From Bradyrhizobium neotropicale (GTDB taxonomy: Bacteria; Pseudomonadota; Alphaproteobacteria; Rhizobiales; Xanthobacteraceae), in assembly GCF_001641695.1 (NCBI RefSeq), contig NZ_LSEF01000059.1, positions 95,648-136,488 of the forward strand: a stretch of 40,841 bases of DNA, in the 5' to 3' direction. Below the pieces are notes generated by a model that worked only from the letters and a program-made list of their open reading frames with translations, made no database searches and was not told the origin of the DNA. Below are positions 14,571-23,525 of this stretch, one piece after another (the first letter of the stretch is position 1; each line of letters begins with the position of its first letter). The position numbers and the translations under genes are program-made.

Positions 14571-16535
14571 ATGAAGCGCCGCGATTTTCTGATCAACGCA
14601 TCCGCGCTCGGTTTTGCTGCGCCTGCGCTTTTCAAGGCGGCGGTGCTGCCGGTGCAGGCGCAGGAGCCAGCGCCGGCCGGCGCGCGCATCGTGCGTGCGG
14701 CGATTTTCCCGGCGATCGGCTTTTCCCGCGTCGGCAATGGCGATGAATGGTTTATCGCACCCGAGGTTCCCGGGCTGATGACGGAGCCGCCGGGCGGTTT
14801 CAAGCAGGGACCGAGCCGTCTCAAGAAGCAAGTCCAGCGTTTTCGCGTGTACGGCTATGACGATCAGGGGCGCGTGGTGCGCGAGCTGGGTGCATCCGAT
14901 GGTCTGCGCTGGACCGTGCACGTGGCCAACAGCAAGGCGGCCTGGTACGGCTACTCAAACGCGATGGATGGTGGCGACAGCGCGCCCGGCATTCCCGGCG
15001 CGCCGCGTAACGCCCAAATCGAGCACGCTCGCCGCGAAGAGATGCTGGTCATCGACGCCGGCCCGGTTCGGATCGATGGCGCTTCGACGAATGCGGACGG
15101 GCGCGACACGACCTACCGCATGGCTGGTCGGTTCTGGAAGAACATGCCGGTGACGCTCGGTCATCTGCGCACCGACGACGCCGGTCGTCTTCTGGTGTTT
15201 CCTGCCGATGGCGTCTCGAATTCCGCTCTGCCGCAGAATCCGGTGCGCGATTTCACCAACAATGACGGATGGCATGATGACTGGTGTGATGGCTGGGTGA
15301 AGGGCACGGTCCGGATCGGCGGTGCGGACGTGGATTGCGAGCCGGCCTGGGTGGTCTGCTGCGGTCCGAAATTCGCGCCCCAGATCGAACCGATCGTCAG
15401 TCTCTACGACGCTGCACGTGAAGCGATGATCGCGTCTGGGCATATGAAAATGCCGGCCGCACCGGTGTCGTTCCGCCGGGATGTCCTCCCGATCCTGCGG
15501 CGTTCCGGCATGATGCAGTGGATTGTGCAGGCGTCCTACCTCAGCAAGGCCTGGAAGGATCTTGACGACCTTTCGGATCCGGTCGTGATCAAAACGCTTG
15601 CTGACCCCACGGAAAAGGCCCGTCCCGCACGCGAAAAGGTTCTCGCTGCATTCCGCAAGCCCGGCGGCGAAGACCGTCGCGCCGACGCGCTGCCGCCAAT
15701 GCTGGGTGATGGCGTCAACTTCCCGGCAAGCCCGAATAGCTGGCTCACGCTGACGTCCACCCAATACCAGATCCTGAGCCTCTGGGCCAAAGGTGCGTTC
15801 ACCAACGACTTCAACGATTCGGCAGCCGACGCCGTCGCGCAGCTCGACGACATGCCGTTGTCGCTGCGGCCGGAAGCGCTCACCCGCGCGGCGCTGGATG
15901 CGTGTTCGGGTGGTGCGTTCCATCCAGGCGTGGAAATTACATGGCCGATCCGTCACGCCGAGCTTTATCGTTCGACGAAGGAAACGCCGCTGCCCTTCCG
16001 CATCGCCATCTCCAAAAGGAAGAGCCTCGTTCAGGACGTGGGCTTGCAGCTCAATCCACAAAACGTCTTCTCCGGTCATCCCGGCCGGAGCGACGACGGT
16101 GCACCCGTCGGGCCGCAGGCACCGGGCGACCTCACGCGATGGATGGGCGTCCCCTGGCAGGGCGATGCGTTCAGTTGCCAGTCCGTGCTCACCGGAGAGG
16201 GTTTCCCGACACCCGTATGGTGGCCCGCACTCCTCCCCGTCGATGTGCTGCCGGAAGGCTTCTACAAGCAGATGATGCGGGCGGATCTTTCGGCCGAAGA
16301 GCGACTTCGCTTCTATCACTCGCGAGTTGCATGGTCGCGGGGGGCGGCTGGAATCGGTCTACATGTCGAGGCCAGCTACACCGACGGACTACGGCGAATG
16401 ATCGCGCTGTGGACGCAAATGGGCGTCGTCGTGCGCCGCACCGGACCGAAGGATCTCCCCGGCATTCCCCAGGATGTCTTTGTCGAAGTGCAGCGCGGTA
16501 CGCTCGATCTCTCGGCGATCAAAGACCCCACCTAG
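14571..16535 (+). CDS. LodA/GoxA-like CTQ-dependent amino-acid oxidase with Tat signal
   Basis: A 654-residue protein of the L-lysine 6-oxidase / glycine oxidase family, which oxidatively deaminates amino acids to aldehyde or keto acid, ammonia and H2O2 using a protein-derived cysteine tryptophylquinone. Recognised features: IVRAAIFPAIGFSRVGNG at the N terminus of the mature part; FTNNDGWHDDWCDG (about 228-241); DACSGGAFHPGVEITWP with the predicted cofactor Cys C445; and MGVPWQGDAFSC with the predicted cofactor Trp W529. The first 30 residues (MKRRDFLINASALGFAAPAL, then FKAA...VQA) form a twin-arginine signal, so export of the folded enzyme is likely. The LodB-like gene follows after 6 bases. 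The actual amino-acid substrate is unknown. Confidence 0.88.
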   Translation: MKRRDFLINASALGFAAPALFKAAVLPVQAQEPAPAGARIVRAAIFPAIGFSRVGNGDEWFIAPEVPGLMTEPPGGFKQGPSRLKKQVQRFRVYGYDDQGRVVRELGASDGLRWTVHVANSKAAWYGYSNAMDGGDSAPGIPGAPRNAQIEHARREEMLVIDAGPVRIDGASTNADGRDTTYRMAGRFWKNMPVTLGHLRTDDAGRLLVFPADGVSNSALPQNPVRDFTNNDGWHDDWCDGWVKGTVRIGGADVDCEPAWVVCCGPKFAPQIEPIVSLYDAAREAMIASGHMKMPAAPVSFRRDVLPILRRSGMMQWIVQASYLSKAWKDLDDLSDPVVIKTLADPTEKARPAREKVLAAFRKPGGEDRRADALPPMLGDGVNFPASPNSWLTLTSTQYQILSLWAKGAFTNDFNDSAADAVAQLDDMPLSLRPEALTRAALDACSGGAFHPGVEITWPIRHAELYRSTKETPLPFRIAISKRKSLVQDVGLQLNPQNVFSGHPGRSDDGAPVGPQAPGDLTRWMGVPWQGDAFSCQSVLTGEGFPTPVWWPALLPVDVLPEGFYKQMMRADLSAEERLRFYHSRVAWSRGAAGIGLHVEASYTDGLRRMIALWTQMGVVVRRTGPKDLPGIPQDVFVEVQRGTLDLSAIKDPT

Positions 16536-16541
16536 ACGGGA

Positions 16542-17624
16542 ATGCACGAGGTCGTAATTCTGGGCGCGGGAATGGCAGGGATGGCCTGCGCCCGCACCCT
16601 GTTGCGGCGCGGATGCCGTCCCCTTCTCATTGCGCCCGGACACGACGTCGCCAATCGCGGCGAAACGCTCTCGTTTCGGGCGTCTCCCTATCTGGAAAGC
16701 CTCGACTGGACAGGCTTGCTCGACGCGGAGACCGCGATCGCGTGTCAGGGACGCTATTCCGTGTGGGGTCGCGCCGCGCTCCGGCGCGACACGTTACACC
16801 AGGAATCGGGCTGGCATATCGATCGGCAACGGCTCGAACAGCGCATGGCGGACTCGCTTGACGCCGACGGCGTCGAGCGGCTCTCCACCGAGGCTCGGCA
16901 GCTATCGAGATCGCCGACACGCGTCGTTGTCGATCTTGCCAACGGCTCCTCGATCGAAGCGGAGTTCGTCGTCGATTGCACGGGCCGCTCTGCCGTGACG
17001 GCCGGATCCGAAGCGCCGCTTCGCCGCCTCGACAAATTGGTGGCCTGTTACGGCATCTTCGACCTCGAGGATGGTGCTGAAGCCGTGCCGGCTACTCTTG
17101 TCGAGGCCGTGGCGACGGGGTGGTGGTACATGTCGGTGATGCCCCGCGACCGGATCCTGCTCGGCTTCTTTACGGATTCGGATTTGCTGCCAGCGGGACT
17201 GCGCAAAGACATGCATCTGTGGGCACACATGGCTTCGCAGACCAGCGCGGTCTCGGCGCGCCTGGCGAGCCTGGGCATCGACGTGGCGACGTGCGCACAA
17301 CTGCAATTCGCGCCGGCGAGCACCGTAACAACGTCAAAGTTGATCGACCATCGCATCGTCCGGGCTGGTGATGCCGCGAGTGCCCTCGATCCGTTGGGCG
17401 CGAACGGTCTTGCCACCGCGCTCTGGAGCGGCATCCAGGCTGCCGAGAGTGCAATGGGCCTCTTGGCTCGGAATGACACTGCTCTCCGGCAATATGAACG
17501 ACAGTTCCTGGAAGGGATCGCGTCCTATCTCGCCACGCAGAGCGCAATCTACGCATCCGAACATCGCTTTCCCGACGCGCCATTCTGGCGGCAGCGCAAC
17601 GGCACTTCGCCCGAAGGGGTCTGA
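16542..17624 (+). CDS. LodB/GoxB-like FAD-dependent maturation protein
   Basis: A 360-residue flavoprotein of the tryptophan-halogenase/geranylgeranyl-reductase-like group. The N terminus EVVILGAGMAGMACARTLLR is the FAD dinucleotide fold; VVDCTGRSA and RIVRAGDAASALDPLGANGL are the second and third FAD motifs. In known systems LodB or GoxB is required for forming the tryptophylquinone of the partner oxidase and is not exported. Its start 6 bases after the oxidase stop implies a two-gene operon. No ribosome binding site is obvious in the gap beyond GGGAATG, so translation may be coupled. The function is inferred largely from the pairing with the LodA-like gene. Confidence 0.85.
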   Translation: MHEVVILGAGMAGMACARTLLRRGCRPLLIAPGHDVANRGETLSFRASPYLESLDWTGLLDAETAIACQGRYSVWGRAALRRDTLHQESGWHIDRQRLEQRMADSLDADGVERLSTEARQLSRSPTRVVVDLANGSSIEAEFVVDCTGRSAVTAGSEAPLRRLDKLVACYGIFDLEDGAEAVPATLVEAVATGWWYMSVMPRDRILLGFFTDSDLLPAGLRKDMHLWAHMASQTSAVSARLASLGIDVATCAQLQFAPASTVTTSKLIDHRIVRAGDAASALDPLGANGLATALWSGIQAAESAMGLLARNDTALRQYERQFLEGIASYLATQSAIYASEHRFPDAPFWRQRNGTSPEGV

Positions 17625-17658
17625 TCCGCAACCGCATCGGCTCGAAGCGGCGGGGGAA

Positions 17659-18555
17659 CTAGCTCAGGCTCTTGCGGTGGCTCAGGTGTCGGAGGGCCAG
17701 CCTGATGAAGTTGTGCACCACCATCGACGTCTCGTCTTCTCTGGACACCAGAAAAACGTCGGCCGCGGGCGGTGAGGGCCTGATCGGAAGGAATACGATG
17801 TCGGCCGTCGTGAAGCGCGCAATCGACGCGGGCACGAGTGCCACGCCGAAACCCGCGGCAATCAAACTGGGCATCGACTGGGCGTCGACGACCTGTTGGG
17901 ACACCCGCGGCAGGAAGCCCGCATCGACACAGCATTTCTGGACATAGCGCGCATAATCGGAGCTATCCGGATCCAGGATGACGTGATCCTCCGACGCCAG
18001 TTCGCCGAGGGCGATGCGCTTGCGTTGCGCCAGTCGATGGGTGCGGGGCACTGCGAGAACAACCTGCTCCCGCCATGCGAGCTCGCTGGTCAGACCGCGT
18101 TCGGCGGGAATGCCGCGAATGAGACAGATGTTCGTCGTGCGGTTGAGGAGTGCCGCGATCTGCAGCGCCGGTGCCTGCTCATGCACTGTCATCTTCACCG
18201 ATGGAGCGACCTTGCGGTAGGCCGCGAGCATCTCGGCAAGACGACCGCGCAGGATGGAGCCGGTTGCTCCGACATCCAGCGTGCCGACCAGGCCCGCGCC
18301 GATCGACCGAACTTCGGTTTCCGTGGCTTTGACCTGTTGCAGGATCGCGCGCCCCCGCACCAGCATGGCTTCGCCGGCCTGCGTCAACTCGACCCTGCGG
18401 CTGGTCCTGTAGAGGAGTTGAGTCCCGAGCTCGGCCTCGAGCGTCTGAATGTGTTGGCTCAGCGGCGGCTGCGAGAGGTTCAACCGTCGAGCGGCGAGGG
18501 TGAAACTGCGCTCTTCGGCAACTGCAACGAAGTATCGGAGCTGGCGGAGATCCAT
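17659..18555 (-). CDS. LysR family transcriptional regulator
   Basis: A 298-residue LysR protein. The helix-turn-helix is at residues 2-60 (MDLRQLRYFVAVAEERSFTL, then AARRLNLSQPPLSQHIQTLE), followed by a linker and a two-lobed effector domain (VGTLDVGATGSI to the C terminus). It is divergent from the DctA-type transporter / ureidoglycolate lyase genes with a 229-base shared intergenic region, the standard arrangement for a LysR activator and its target operon. It ends 35 bases after the convergent LodB-like gene. The ureide cluster is the most likely target; control of the oxidase operon is possible but less supported. Confidence 0.93.
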   Translation of the reverse strand: MDLRQLRYFVAVAEERSFTLAARRLNLSQPPLSQHIQTLEAELGTQLLYRTSRRVELTQAGEAMLVRGRAILQQVKATETEVRSIGAGLVGTLDVGATGSILRGRLAEMLAAYRKVAPSVKMTVHEQAPALQIAALLNRTTNICLIRGIPAERGLTSELAWREQVVLAVPRTHRLAQRKRIALGELASEDHVILDPDSSDYARYVQKCCVDAGFLPRVSQQVVDAQSMPSLIAAGFGVALVPASIARFTTADIVFLPIRPSPPAADVFLVSREDETSMVVHNFIRLALRHLSHRKSLS

Positions 18556-18784
18556 AGCAAAAACCTATTGATCGTGTCGTTCTATATATTGGACTTGCCA
18601 TCGAGCATCGTCAACGAATGACCGATAGAGCCGTCTCGATGTCGCGTCGCACGTTCCGCATCGAGAGCTAGTCCGTCGACGGACGGCTCGGTACGCAGCG
18701 ACCCCGTCGTCGCCAAAGACAAGAGTGGCAGAGGCTCAGGCCGACCAAGCCAGACCGATGGAAGCCCAGCGAGCGAGGAAAGCC

Positions 18785-20119
18785 GTGCCCAAGATCTTCA
18801 AGTCACTCTTCTTCCAGGTGGTCGTTGCACTCGCAGCCGGTATCGCGCTCGGCGTTGCCTATCCGGACATTGCGTTGCAGATGAAGCCTCTCGGCGACGG
18901 CTTCATCAAGCTCATAAAGATGCTGGTGCCCGTCATCGTGTTCTGCGTCGTGGTGCAGGGAATTTCAGCGGCCGGCGATCTCTCGAAAGTCGGAAGGGTC
19001 GGCATCCGTTCGCTTCTCTATTTCGAGATCGTGACCACCATCGCTTTGGTGTTCGGCATCGCGCTGGCCTATTACTTCCAGCCCGGCGCCGGCATGAACA
19101 TCGACCCGAGAACGCTGGACGCCAAGGCACTCAGCGGGTTCAGTCAGACCGCGGCTCAGGTCGCAGGCGGCGGCGTCTCCGAATTCCTGATGAAGCTCAT
19201 CCCCTCGACGATGGTGGGTGCTTTCAGTTCAGGCGATGTCCTGCAAGTGCTGATCGTCTCGATCATGTTTGGTTGCGCCGCGTCACTGTGCGGCGAACGC
19301 GCCAAGCCGGTCGTCGAGTTCATCGAGCGCGCGAACGAGATCATCTTCAAGATGATGAATTTCGTCGTCCGGCTTGCCCCGATCGGTGTCTTCGGCGCGA
19401 TCGCCTTCACCGTCGGCAAGTACGGAATTGGTTCGCTCAAGCAACTCGGGGGACTGGTTGCACTGTTCTACTTGTCGGTGATCCTCTTCGTGGTTGTCGT
19501 GCTCGGAGCGATCATGCGGCTGTCGGGCTTCAGCCTGTTCAAGCTACTCGCCTACCTGCGCGAGGAGCTGATGATTGTTCTCGGCACCGCTGCGGGCGAC
19601 AGCGTGCTTCCGCAGACCATGCGAAAGCTCGAGCTGTTGGGTATCAAGCGTTCAACGGTCGGCCTGGTGATCCCGACCGGGTACTCGTTCAATCTGGACG
19701 CGTTCTCGATCTACCTGACCCTGGCAGCGGTGTTCATCGCGCAGGCGACCAATACGCCGCTTGCTACGGGTGATCTGATGGCGATCCTTGGCATTGCGCT
19801 ACTGACCTCCAAGGGTGCTCACGGTGTTCCGGGATCGGCCATCGTCGTTCTCGCGGCGACTCTGGCGGCAATTCCGGCGATTCCGGCGATCGGACTGGTC
19901 CTCATTCTGTCCGTGGACTGGTTCATCGGCATCGCCCGCGCGCTCGGCAACTATGTTGGAAATTGCGTTGCGACCGTCGTCGTCGCCTCATGGGAAGGCG
20001 ATCTCGATCGGGCGAAGACGCATCGCATCCTGAACGGCGAGGTAGATCCCGCAAGTGAGACTCCAGGTGTCGATACACTCGACCCAGATGCTCCGGTCGC
20101 AGGTCTGCAGACGTCTTGA
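18785..20119 (+). CDS. DctA-type dicarboxylate/amino acid:cation symporter
   Basis: A 444-residue DAACS-family transporter with eight membrane spans and two re-entrant hairpins. VPVIVFCVVVQGISAAGD, GTAAGDSVLPQTMRKLE (HP1 serine-rich tip changed to A-A-G-D-S), GYSFNLDAFSIYLTLAAVFIAQ and LTSKGAHGVPGSAIVVLAATL are the family signatures, closest to C4-dicarboxylate DctA. GTG at 18785 is preferred since GAGGAAAG lies 3 to 8 bases upstream; earlier in-frame starts at 18725 and 18758 lack a site and would add a soluble tail. It is followed after 27 bases by ureidoglycolate lyase, so a ureide or ureide-derived carboxylate may be its substrate in place of, or besides, succinate or malate. Confidence 0.9.
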   Translation: MPKIFKSLFFQVVVALAAGIALGVAYPDIALQMKPLGDGFIKLIKMLVPVIVFCVVVQGISAAGDLSKVGRVGIRSLLYFEIVTTIALVFGIALAYYFQPGAGMNIDPRTLDAKALSGFSQTAAQVAGGGVSEFLMKLIPSTMVGAFSSGDVLQVLIVSIMFGCAASLCGERAKPVVEFIERANEIIFKMMNFVVRLAPIGVFGAIAFTVGKYGIGSLKQLGGLVALFYLSVILFVVVVLGAIMRLSGFSLFKLLAYLREELMIVLGTAAGDSVLPQTMRKLELLGIKRSTVGLVIPTGYSFNLDAFSIYLTLAAVFIAQATNTPLATGDLMAILGIALLTSKGAHGVPGSAIVVLAATLAAIPAIPAIGLVLILSVDWFIGIARALGNYVGNCVATVVVASWEGDLDRAKTHRILNGEVDPASETPGVDTLDPDAPVAGLQTS

Positions 20120-20146
20120 AAACGAGAATGCGGATAAGGTCCGGCG

Positions 20147-20650
20147 ATGCTGACGCTTTCGATTGAGCGCTTGACGAAGCAGGCGTTCGCGCCGTTCGGT
20201 GAAGTGGTCGAAACCGACGGGTTGACGCCGCTGTCGATCAACCAGGGCTATGCGCGGCGCTTCAACGACCTCGCCAGGATCGATGTTGCTGCGGAGGGGG
20301 GACAGATCAACATCAGCTGGTTCGTTGCCTCGGTGCGGCCTGCGCCGATCGCGATTCGCCTGATGGAGCGCCACCCGCTTGGGAGCCAAATGTTCATGCC
20401 CTTGAACGGAGCGGACTGGCTGGTCGTGGTCTGCACGGATCCCCTCGCACCCTCCAGCTATCGGGCGTTCGCGGCAACGGGGCACCAGGGTGTGAACTAT
20501 GCCCGGAATTGCTGGCACCATCCGCTCCTTGCTCTCAAGGACGCAAGCCCGTTCCTTGTTGTCGACCGAAAGGCCGATGACGGGAATCTCGAAGAGCATT
20601 GGTTGGACGAGACGATGCAGCTCGATCTTAACCGGATCCCCCTTTCGTAA
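20147..20650 (+). CDS. allA: ureidoglycolate lyase
   Basis: A 167-residue cupin-fold enzyme that splits (S)-ureidoglycolate into glyoxylate and urea at the end of allantoin degradation. Family signatures are FAPFGEVVETDG, GQINISWFVA, RHPLGSQMFMPLNG, VNYARNCWHHPLLAL and DFLVVDRK-like FLVVDRKADDGN. Length is typical of AllA (160-170). It lies between a DctA-type transporter and (S)-ureidoglycine aminohydrolase, forming a compact ureide unit. No allantoinase or allantoicase is in the window, so the upstream steps must be encoded elsewhere or the substrate is imported already opened. Confidence 0.92.
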   Translation: MLTLSIERLTKQAFAPFGEVVETDGLTPLSINQGYARRFNDLARIDVAAEGGQINISWFVASVRPAPIAIRLMERHPLGSQMFMPLNGADWLVVVCTDPLAPSSYRAFAATGHQGVNYARNCWHHPLLALKDASPFLVVDRKADDGNLEEHWLDETMQLDLNRIPLS

Positions 20651-20716
20651 TTTGGTCCGCGGGCAGGGCAGCTGCACGTTGACACGTTGCACCGGTAACT
20701 TTCACGAGGCTTGAGA

Positions 20717-21553
20717 ATGTCATCGCGAACCTATCACGTGCCGCAGGGTGGCCATCCGCGCCAGACGGATCTCTTGAGCGGCCGCGCAGTGTTTACGAAC
20801 GCATATGCCGTCATACCCAACGGAGTGCAGCGCGATATCGTCGTCAGTCATCTGCCGCACTGGGGCAACACGCGCCTCTGGGTGCTGGCGCGACCGCTCT
20901 CCGGTTTCGCCGAGACGTTTGCCCATTATCTGATGGACGTGGCGCCGGCTGGAGGAAGTGAAATGCCGGAACCGGATAAGGAGGCCGAAGCTGCGCTCTT
21001 TGTCGTCGGCGGCAAGTTGAGTCTCGCGCTCGCAGATGGAGAACGGGAGCTGCTGCCGGGTAGCTTTGCCTATATCCCGCCCGGCTGCGCCTGGCGCATT
21101 CGCAACCGCAGCTCGAGCCCGGCGCAGTTTCATTGGATCCGCAAACTATACCAGCGGGTGGCCGGGCTCGCTGCGCCCGATCTCATCGTGATGAATGAAG
21201 ACTCGGTTGCGCCGACACCCATGCCCGACACGGACGGACGGTGGGCGACCACACGCTTCATCGATCCGGCCGATATGCGATATGACATGCACCTCAATAT
21301 CGTCACGTTCGAGCCGGGCGCGTCGATCCCCTTCGCAGAGACGCACGTCATGGAACATGGCCTTTATGTCCTGGAGGGCAAAGCCGTTTACCGTCTCAAT
21401 CAGGATTGGGTGGAGGTCGAGGCCGGAGACTATATGTGGCTACGCGCGTTCTGCCCGCAGGCGTGCTACGCAGGTGGCCCCGGTAGGTTTCGCTATCTTC
21501 TTTACAAGGACGTCAACCGGCATATGAACCTGAGGGTCCCGGGAGCGGCGTAG
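20717..21553 (+). CDS. allE: (S)-ureidoglycine aminohydrolase (bicupin)
   Basis: A 278-residue double-cupin protein. The enzyme removes ammonia from (S)-ureidoglycine to give (S)-ureidoglycolate, the substrate of AllA next door. The first cupin holds AALFVVGGKLSLALADG and GSFAYIPPGCAW; the second holds HVMEHGLYVLEGKAVYRLN and EAGDYMWLRAFCPQACY, with His/Glu/His/Gln metal ligands of the C-terminal cupin. The N terminus YHVPQGGHPRQTDLLSGRAVFT is typical of UGHY/AllE. ATG at 20717 has GAGG 7 bases upstream; an in-frame TTG at 20711 lies too close to it. With allA it converts ureidoglycine to glyoxylate, ammonium and urea. Confidence 0.9.
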   Translation: MSSRTYHVPQGGHPRQTDLLSGRAVFTNAYAVIPNGVQRDIVVSHLPHWGNTRLWVLARPLSGFAETFAHYLMDVAPAGGSEMPEPDKEAEAALFVVGGKLSLALADGERELLPGSFAYIPPGCAWRIRNRSSSPAQFHWIRKLYQRVAGLAAPDLIVMNEDSVAPTPMPDTDGRWATTRFIDPADMRYDMHLNIVTFEPGASIPFAETHVMEHGLYVLEGKAVYRLNQDWVEVEAGDYMWLRAFCPQACYAGGPGRFRYLLYKDVNRHMNLRVPGAA

Positions 21554-21570
21554 GCTCTCCGTGCCGCTCC

Positions 21571-22154
21571 CTATCCCTCGTACTGATCCAGCCCTATCGC
21601 CCAGAGCGATTGATCGTGGCCGAAAGCGTAGTTGCGGTTGGTCAGCGCCGGATTGCGATTGACCATCGGCCGCATGAACATCGGGTGGGTTGCGCTGCGC
21701 ACCTCGTGCTCGACCATGAAGAGATGCTTGCCGCTGCTGGGATCGACGATGTCGCAAAACCGGTACTGGTATTGATTGTCCTCGCGGGAGATCAGCTTGC
21801 GCGCCGATAACCTTCGGTAGGGACCGGAGAAATCGGTGATGTACATCTGCACATGATGGCCGTCATAGTCCGGCTGGGGCCGGTCGGTCTCGCGGAACAA
21901 CAGATGCTGGCCGCGACCAGTCCGACGTGACCGCGCAGCACCTGGGGTTTGCCGCTCGGCAAGTGAAACTGGCTCTGGCCGGCATTGATCCACATGTTGG
22001 TGTCGGACACCATCAGGTAGGGGTCGCGGGTGAGCCCGAGCCCCGCGACGTAAAACAAGCTGGCGAGGCGCTGATCCGGGACCTGGATGTTGACGTGCTC
22101 GAGATGGATCGCGTTGCCGAGATCCTCGGTGGATCGGTCGAATTGCTGCGGCAT
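21571..22154 (-). pseudogene. VOC-family (glyoxalase/dioxygenase fold) gene, internally deleted and frameshifted
   Basis: The 5' part (from ATG 22154) reads NAIHLEHVNIQVPDQRLASL and continues to LRGHVGLV, an intact VOC beta-alpha-beta module. The 3' part, in a different frame, reads QHLLFRETDRPQPDYDGHHV through YITDFSGPYRRLS and SREDNQYQYRFCDIVDPSSG to the stop at 21571. The two frames meet around 21905-21925. The segment expected between two VOC modules, roughly 100 residues in homologues I recall, is absent. So the gene has lost an internal piece out of frame and cannot make the full protein. It is convergent with the ureide genes and divergent from the CoA-transferase gene. Confidence 0.85.
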
Positions 22155-22314
22155 AGGGCGGCCCTGGGTACGGATGACGGACGAGGCATACTAGAGCAGA
22201 ACAGCGACCAGTCGAACCACAGGGTGATCACTTCTGCTGGCATAGACTAGCGGTTGCCAACTTGCCGTGGAAGCTGTTCCCTGTAATCTGGCCGAAACAT
22301 AAGGGAAGAGATCG

Positions 22315-23502
22315 ATGGGGGGAGTTCTGGAGGGCGTGCGCGTCCTCGATTTCGGGCGCTATATCGCGGGGCCGTATTGCGCGACATTGCTGGCCGAATT
22401 CGGCGCCGAGGTCATTCGCGTGGAAAAGCGCGACGGCAGCGAGGATCGCTTCGTAGCGCCGGTCGGCGAGAGCGGCGAAGGCGCGCTGTTTCTGCAGGTC
22501 AACCGCAACAAGAAGTGCGTCACGCTCGATCCGATGAAGCCGGCGGGACAGGAGGTGATGCGCCGCCTGGTCGCGACCGCGGACGTCGTCGTCGCCAACC
22601 TGCCGCCGCAGACCCTGCGCGCAATGAAGCTCGATTACTGCTCATTGAAGGCGATCAAGCCCGACATCATCCTGACGACGGCAACGGCGTTCGGCGGGCC
22701 GGGGCCCTGGTCCGACCGCGTCGGCTTCGACGGTGTCGGGCAGGTCATGTCGGGTTCGGTGTACATGACGGGCGAAGGCGATCCGCCTTACCGGGCCGCG
22801 GTGAACTGGGTCGATTTCGGAACTGCGCTGCATTGCGCGTTCGGGACACTTGCCGCGCTGATCGAGCGCGGAAAATCCGGGCGCGGGCAGATCGTCGAGG
22901 GCGCGCTGCTTGCCACCGCGCTGTCCTTCACCAATGCCACGCTGATCGAGCAGGCGGTAATCAACGTCAATCGCGTTCCGACCGGAAATCTCGGCCAGAC
23001 CGCCGCGCCGGCCGACATCTACCGCACCAGGGACGGCTGGGTGCTGTGCCAGGTCACGGGTCATCCGCTATTCAAGCGCTGGGCGAAGCTGATGGGTGAG
23101 GAGGAGCAATGGCTCGGCGATCCGCGTTTTGCCGACGACATCAAGCGCGGCGACAACGGTCCCATCATCAGCGCGCGGATGGCGCGCTGGTGCGCCGAGC
23201 GCACCACGCAGGAGGCTGTCGATACGCTGGGACGTGCGATGATTCCCGCCGGGCCCGTCCTGAGCCCGCAACAGGCGCTGGATCATCCGCACATTCGCGC
23301 CGCCGGCTTCATGCAGGACGTCGATTATCCGGGCTTGCCGAAACGCGCGCCGGTCGCACGCGCCGCCGTCCGGCTGTCGGAAACGCCGGGTGAGATCGCG
23401 ACGCGTGCGCCGACGCTCGGCGAGCATACCGACCTTGTCCTGGCCGAACTCGGCTACGACGCGGCAGCGATTGCAGTGCTTCGGCAAGACGGCATCATCT
23501 AG
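22315..23502 (+). CDS. CaiB/BaiF family CoA-transferase (class III)
   Basis: A 395-residue class III CoA-transferase: GVRVLDFGRYIAGPYCATLL at the N terminus, FGAEVIRVEKRDG, FLQVNRNKKCVTLD, and NWVDFGTALHCAFGTLAALI with D167 aligned to the catalytic aspartate of formyl-CoA transferase. SGRGQIVEGALL and PAGPVLSPQQALDHPHI follow in order. The family moves CoA between acyl donors and carboxylic acids such as oxalate, carnitine or aromatic acids. ATG at 22315 overlaps a GAGATCG sequence just upstream and gives a normal N terminus. It stands alone between a pseudogene and a convergent caspase-like gene, so neighbours give no substrate hint. Confidence 0.93.
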   Translation: MGGVLEGVRVLDFGRYIAGPYCATLLAEFGAEVIRVEKRDGSEDRFVAPVGESGEGALFLQVNRNKKCVTLDPMKPAGQEVMRRLVATADVVVANLPPQTLRAMKLDYCSLKAIKPDIILTTATAFGGPGPWSDRVGFDGVGQVMSGSVYMTGEGDPPYRAAVNWVDFGTALHCAFGTLAALIERGKSGRGQIVEGALLATALSFTNATLIEQAVINVNRVPTGNLGQTAAPADIYRTRDGWVLCQVTGHPLFKRWAKLMGEEEQWLGDPRFADDIKRGDNGPIISARMARWCAERTTQEAVDTLGRAMIPAGPVLSPQQALDHPHIRAAGFMQDVDYPGLPKRAPVARAAVRLSETPGEIATRAPTLGEHTDLVLAELGYDAAAIAVLRQDGII

Positions 23503-23525
23503 CGGATATGTATCGGGCCACGCCG

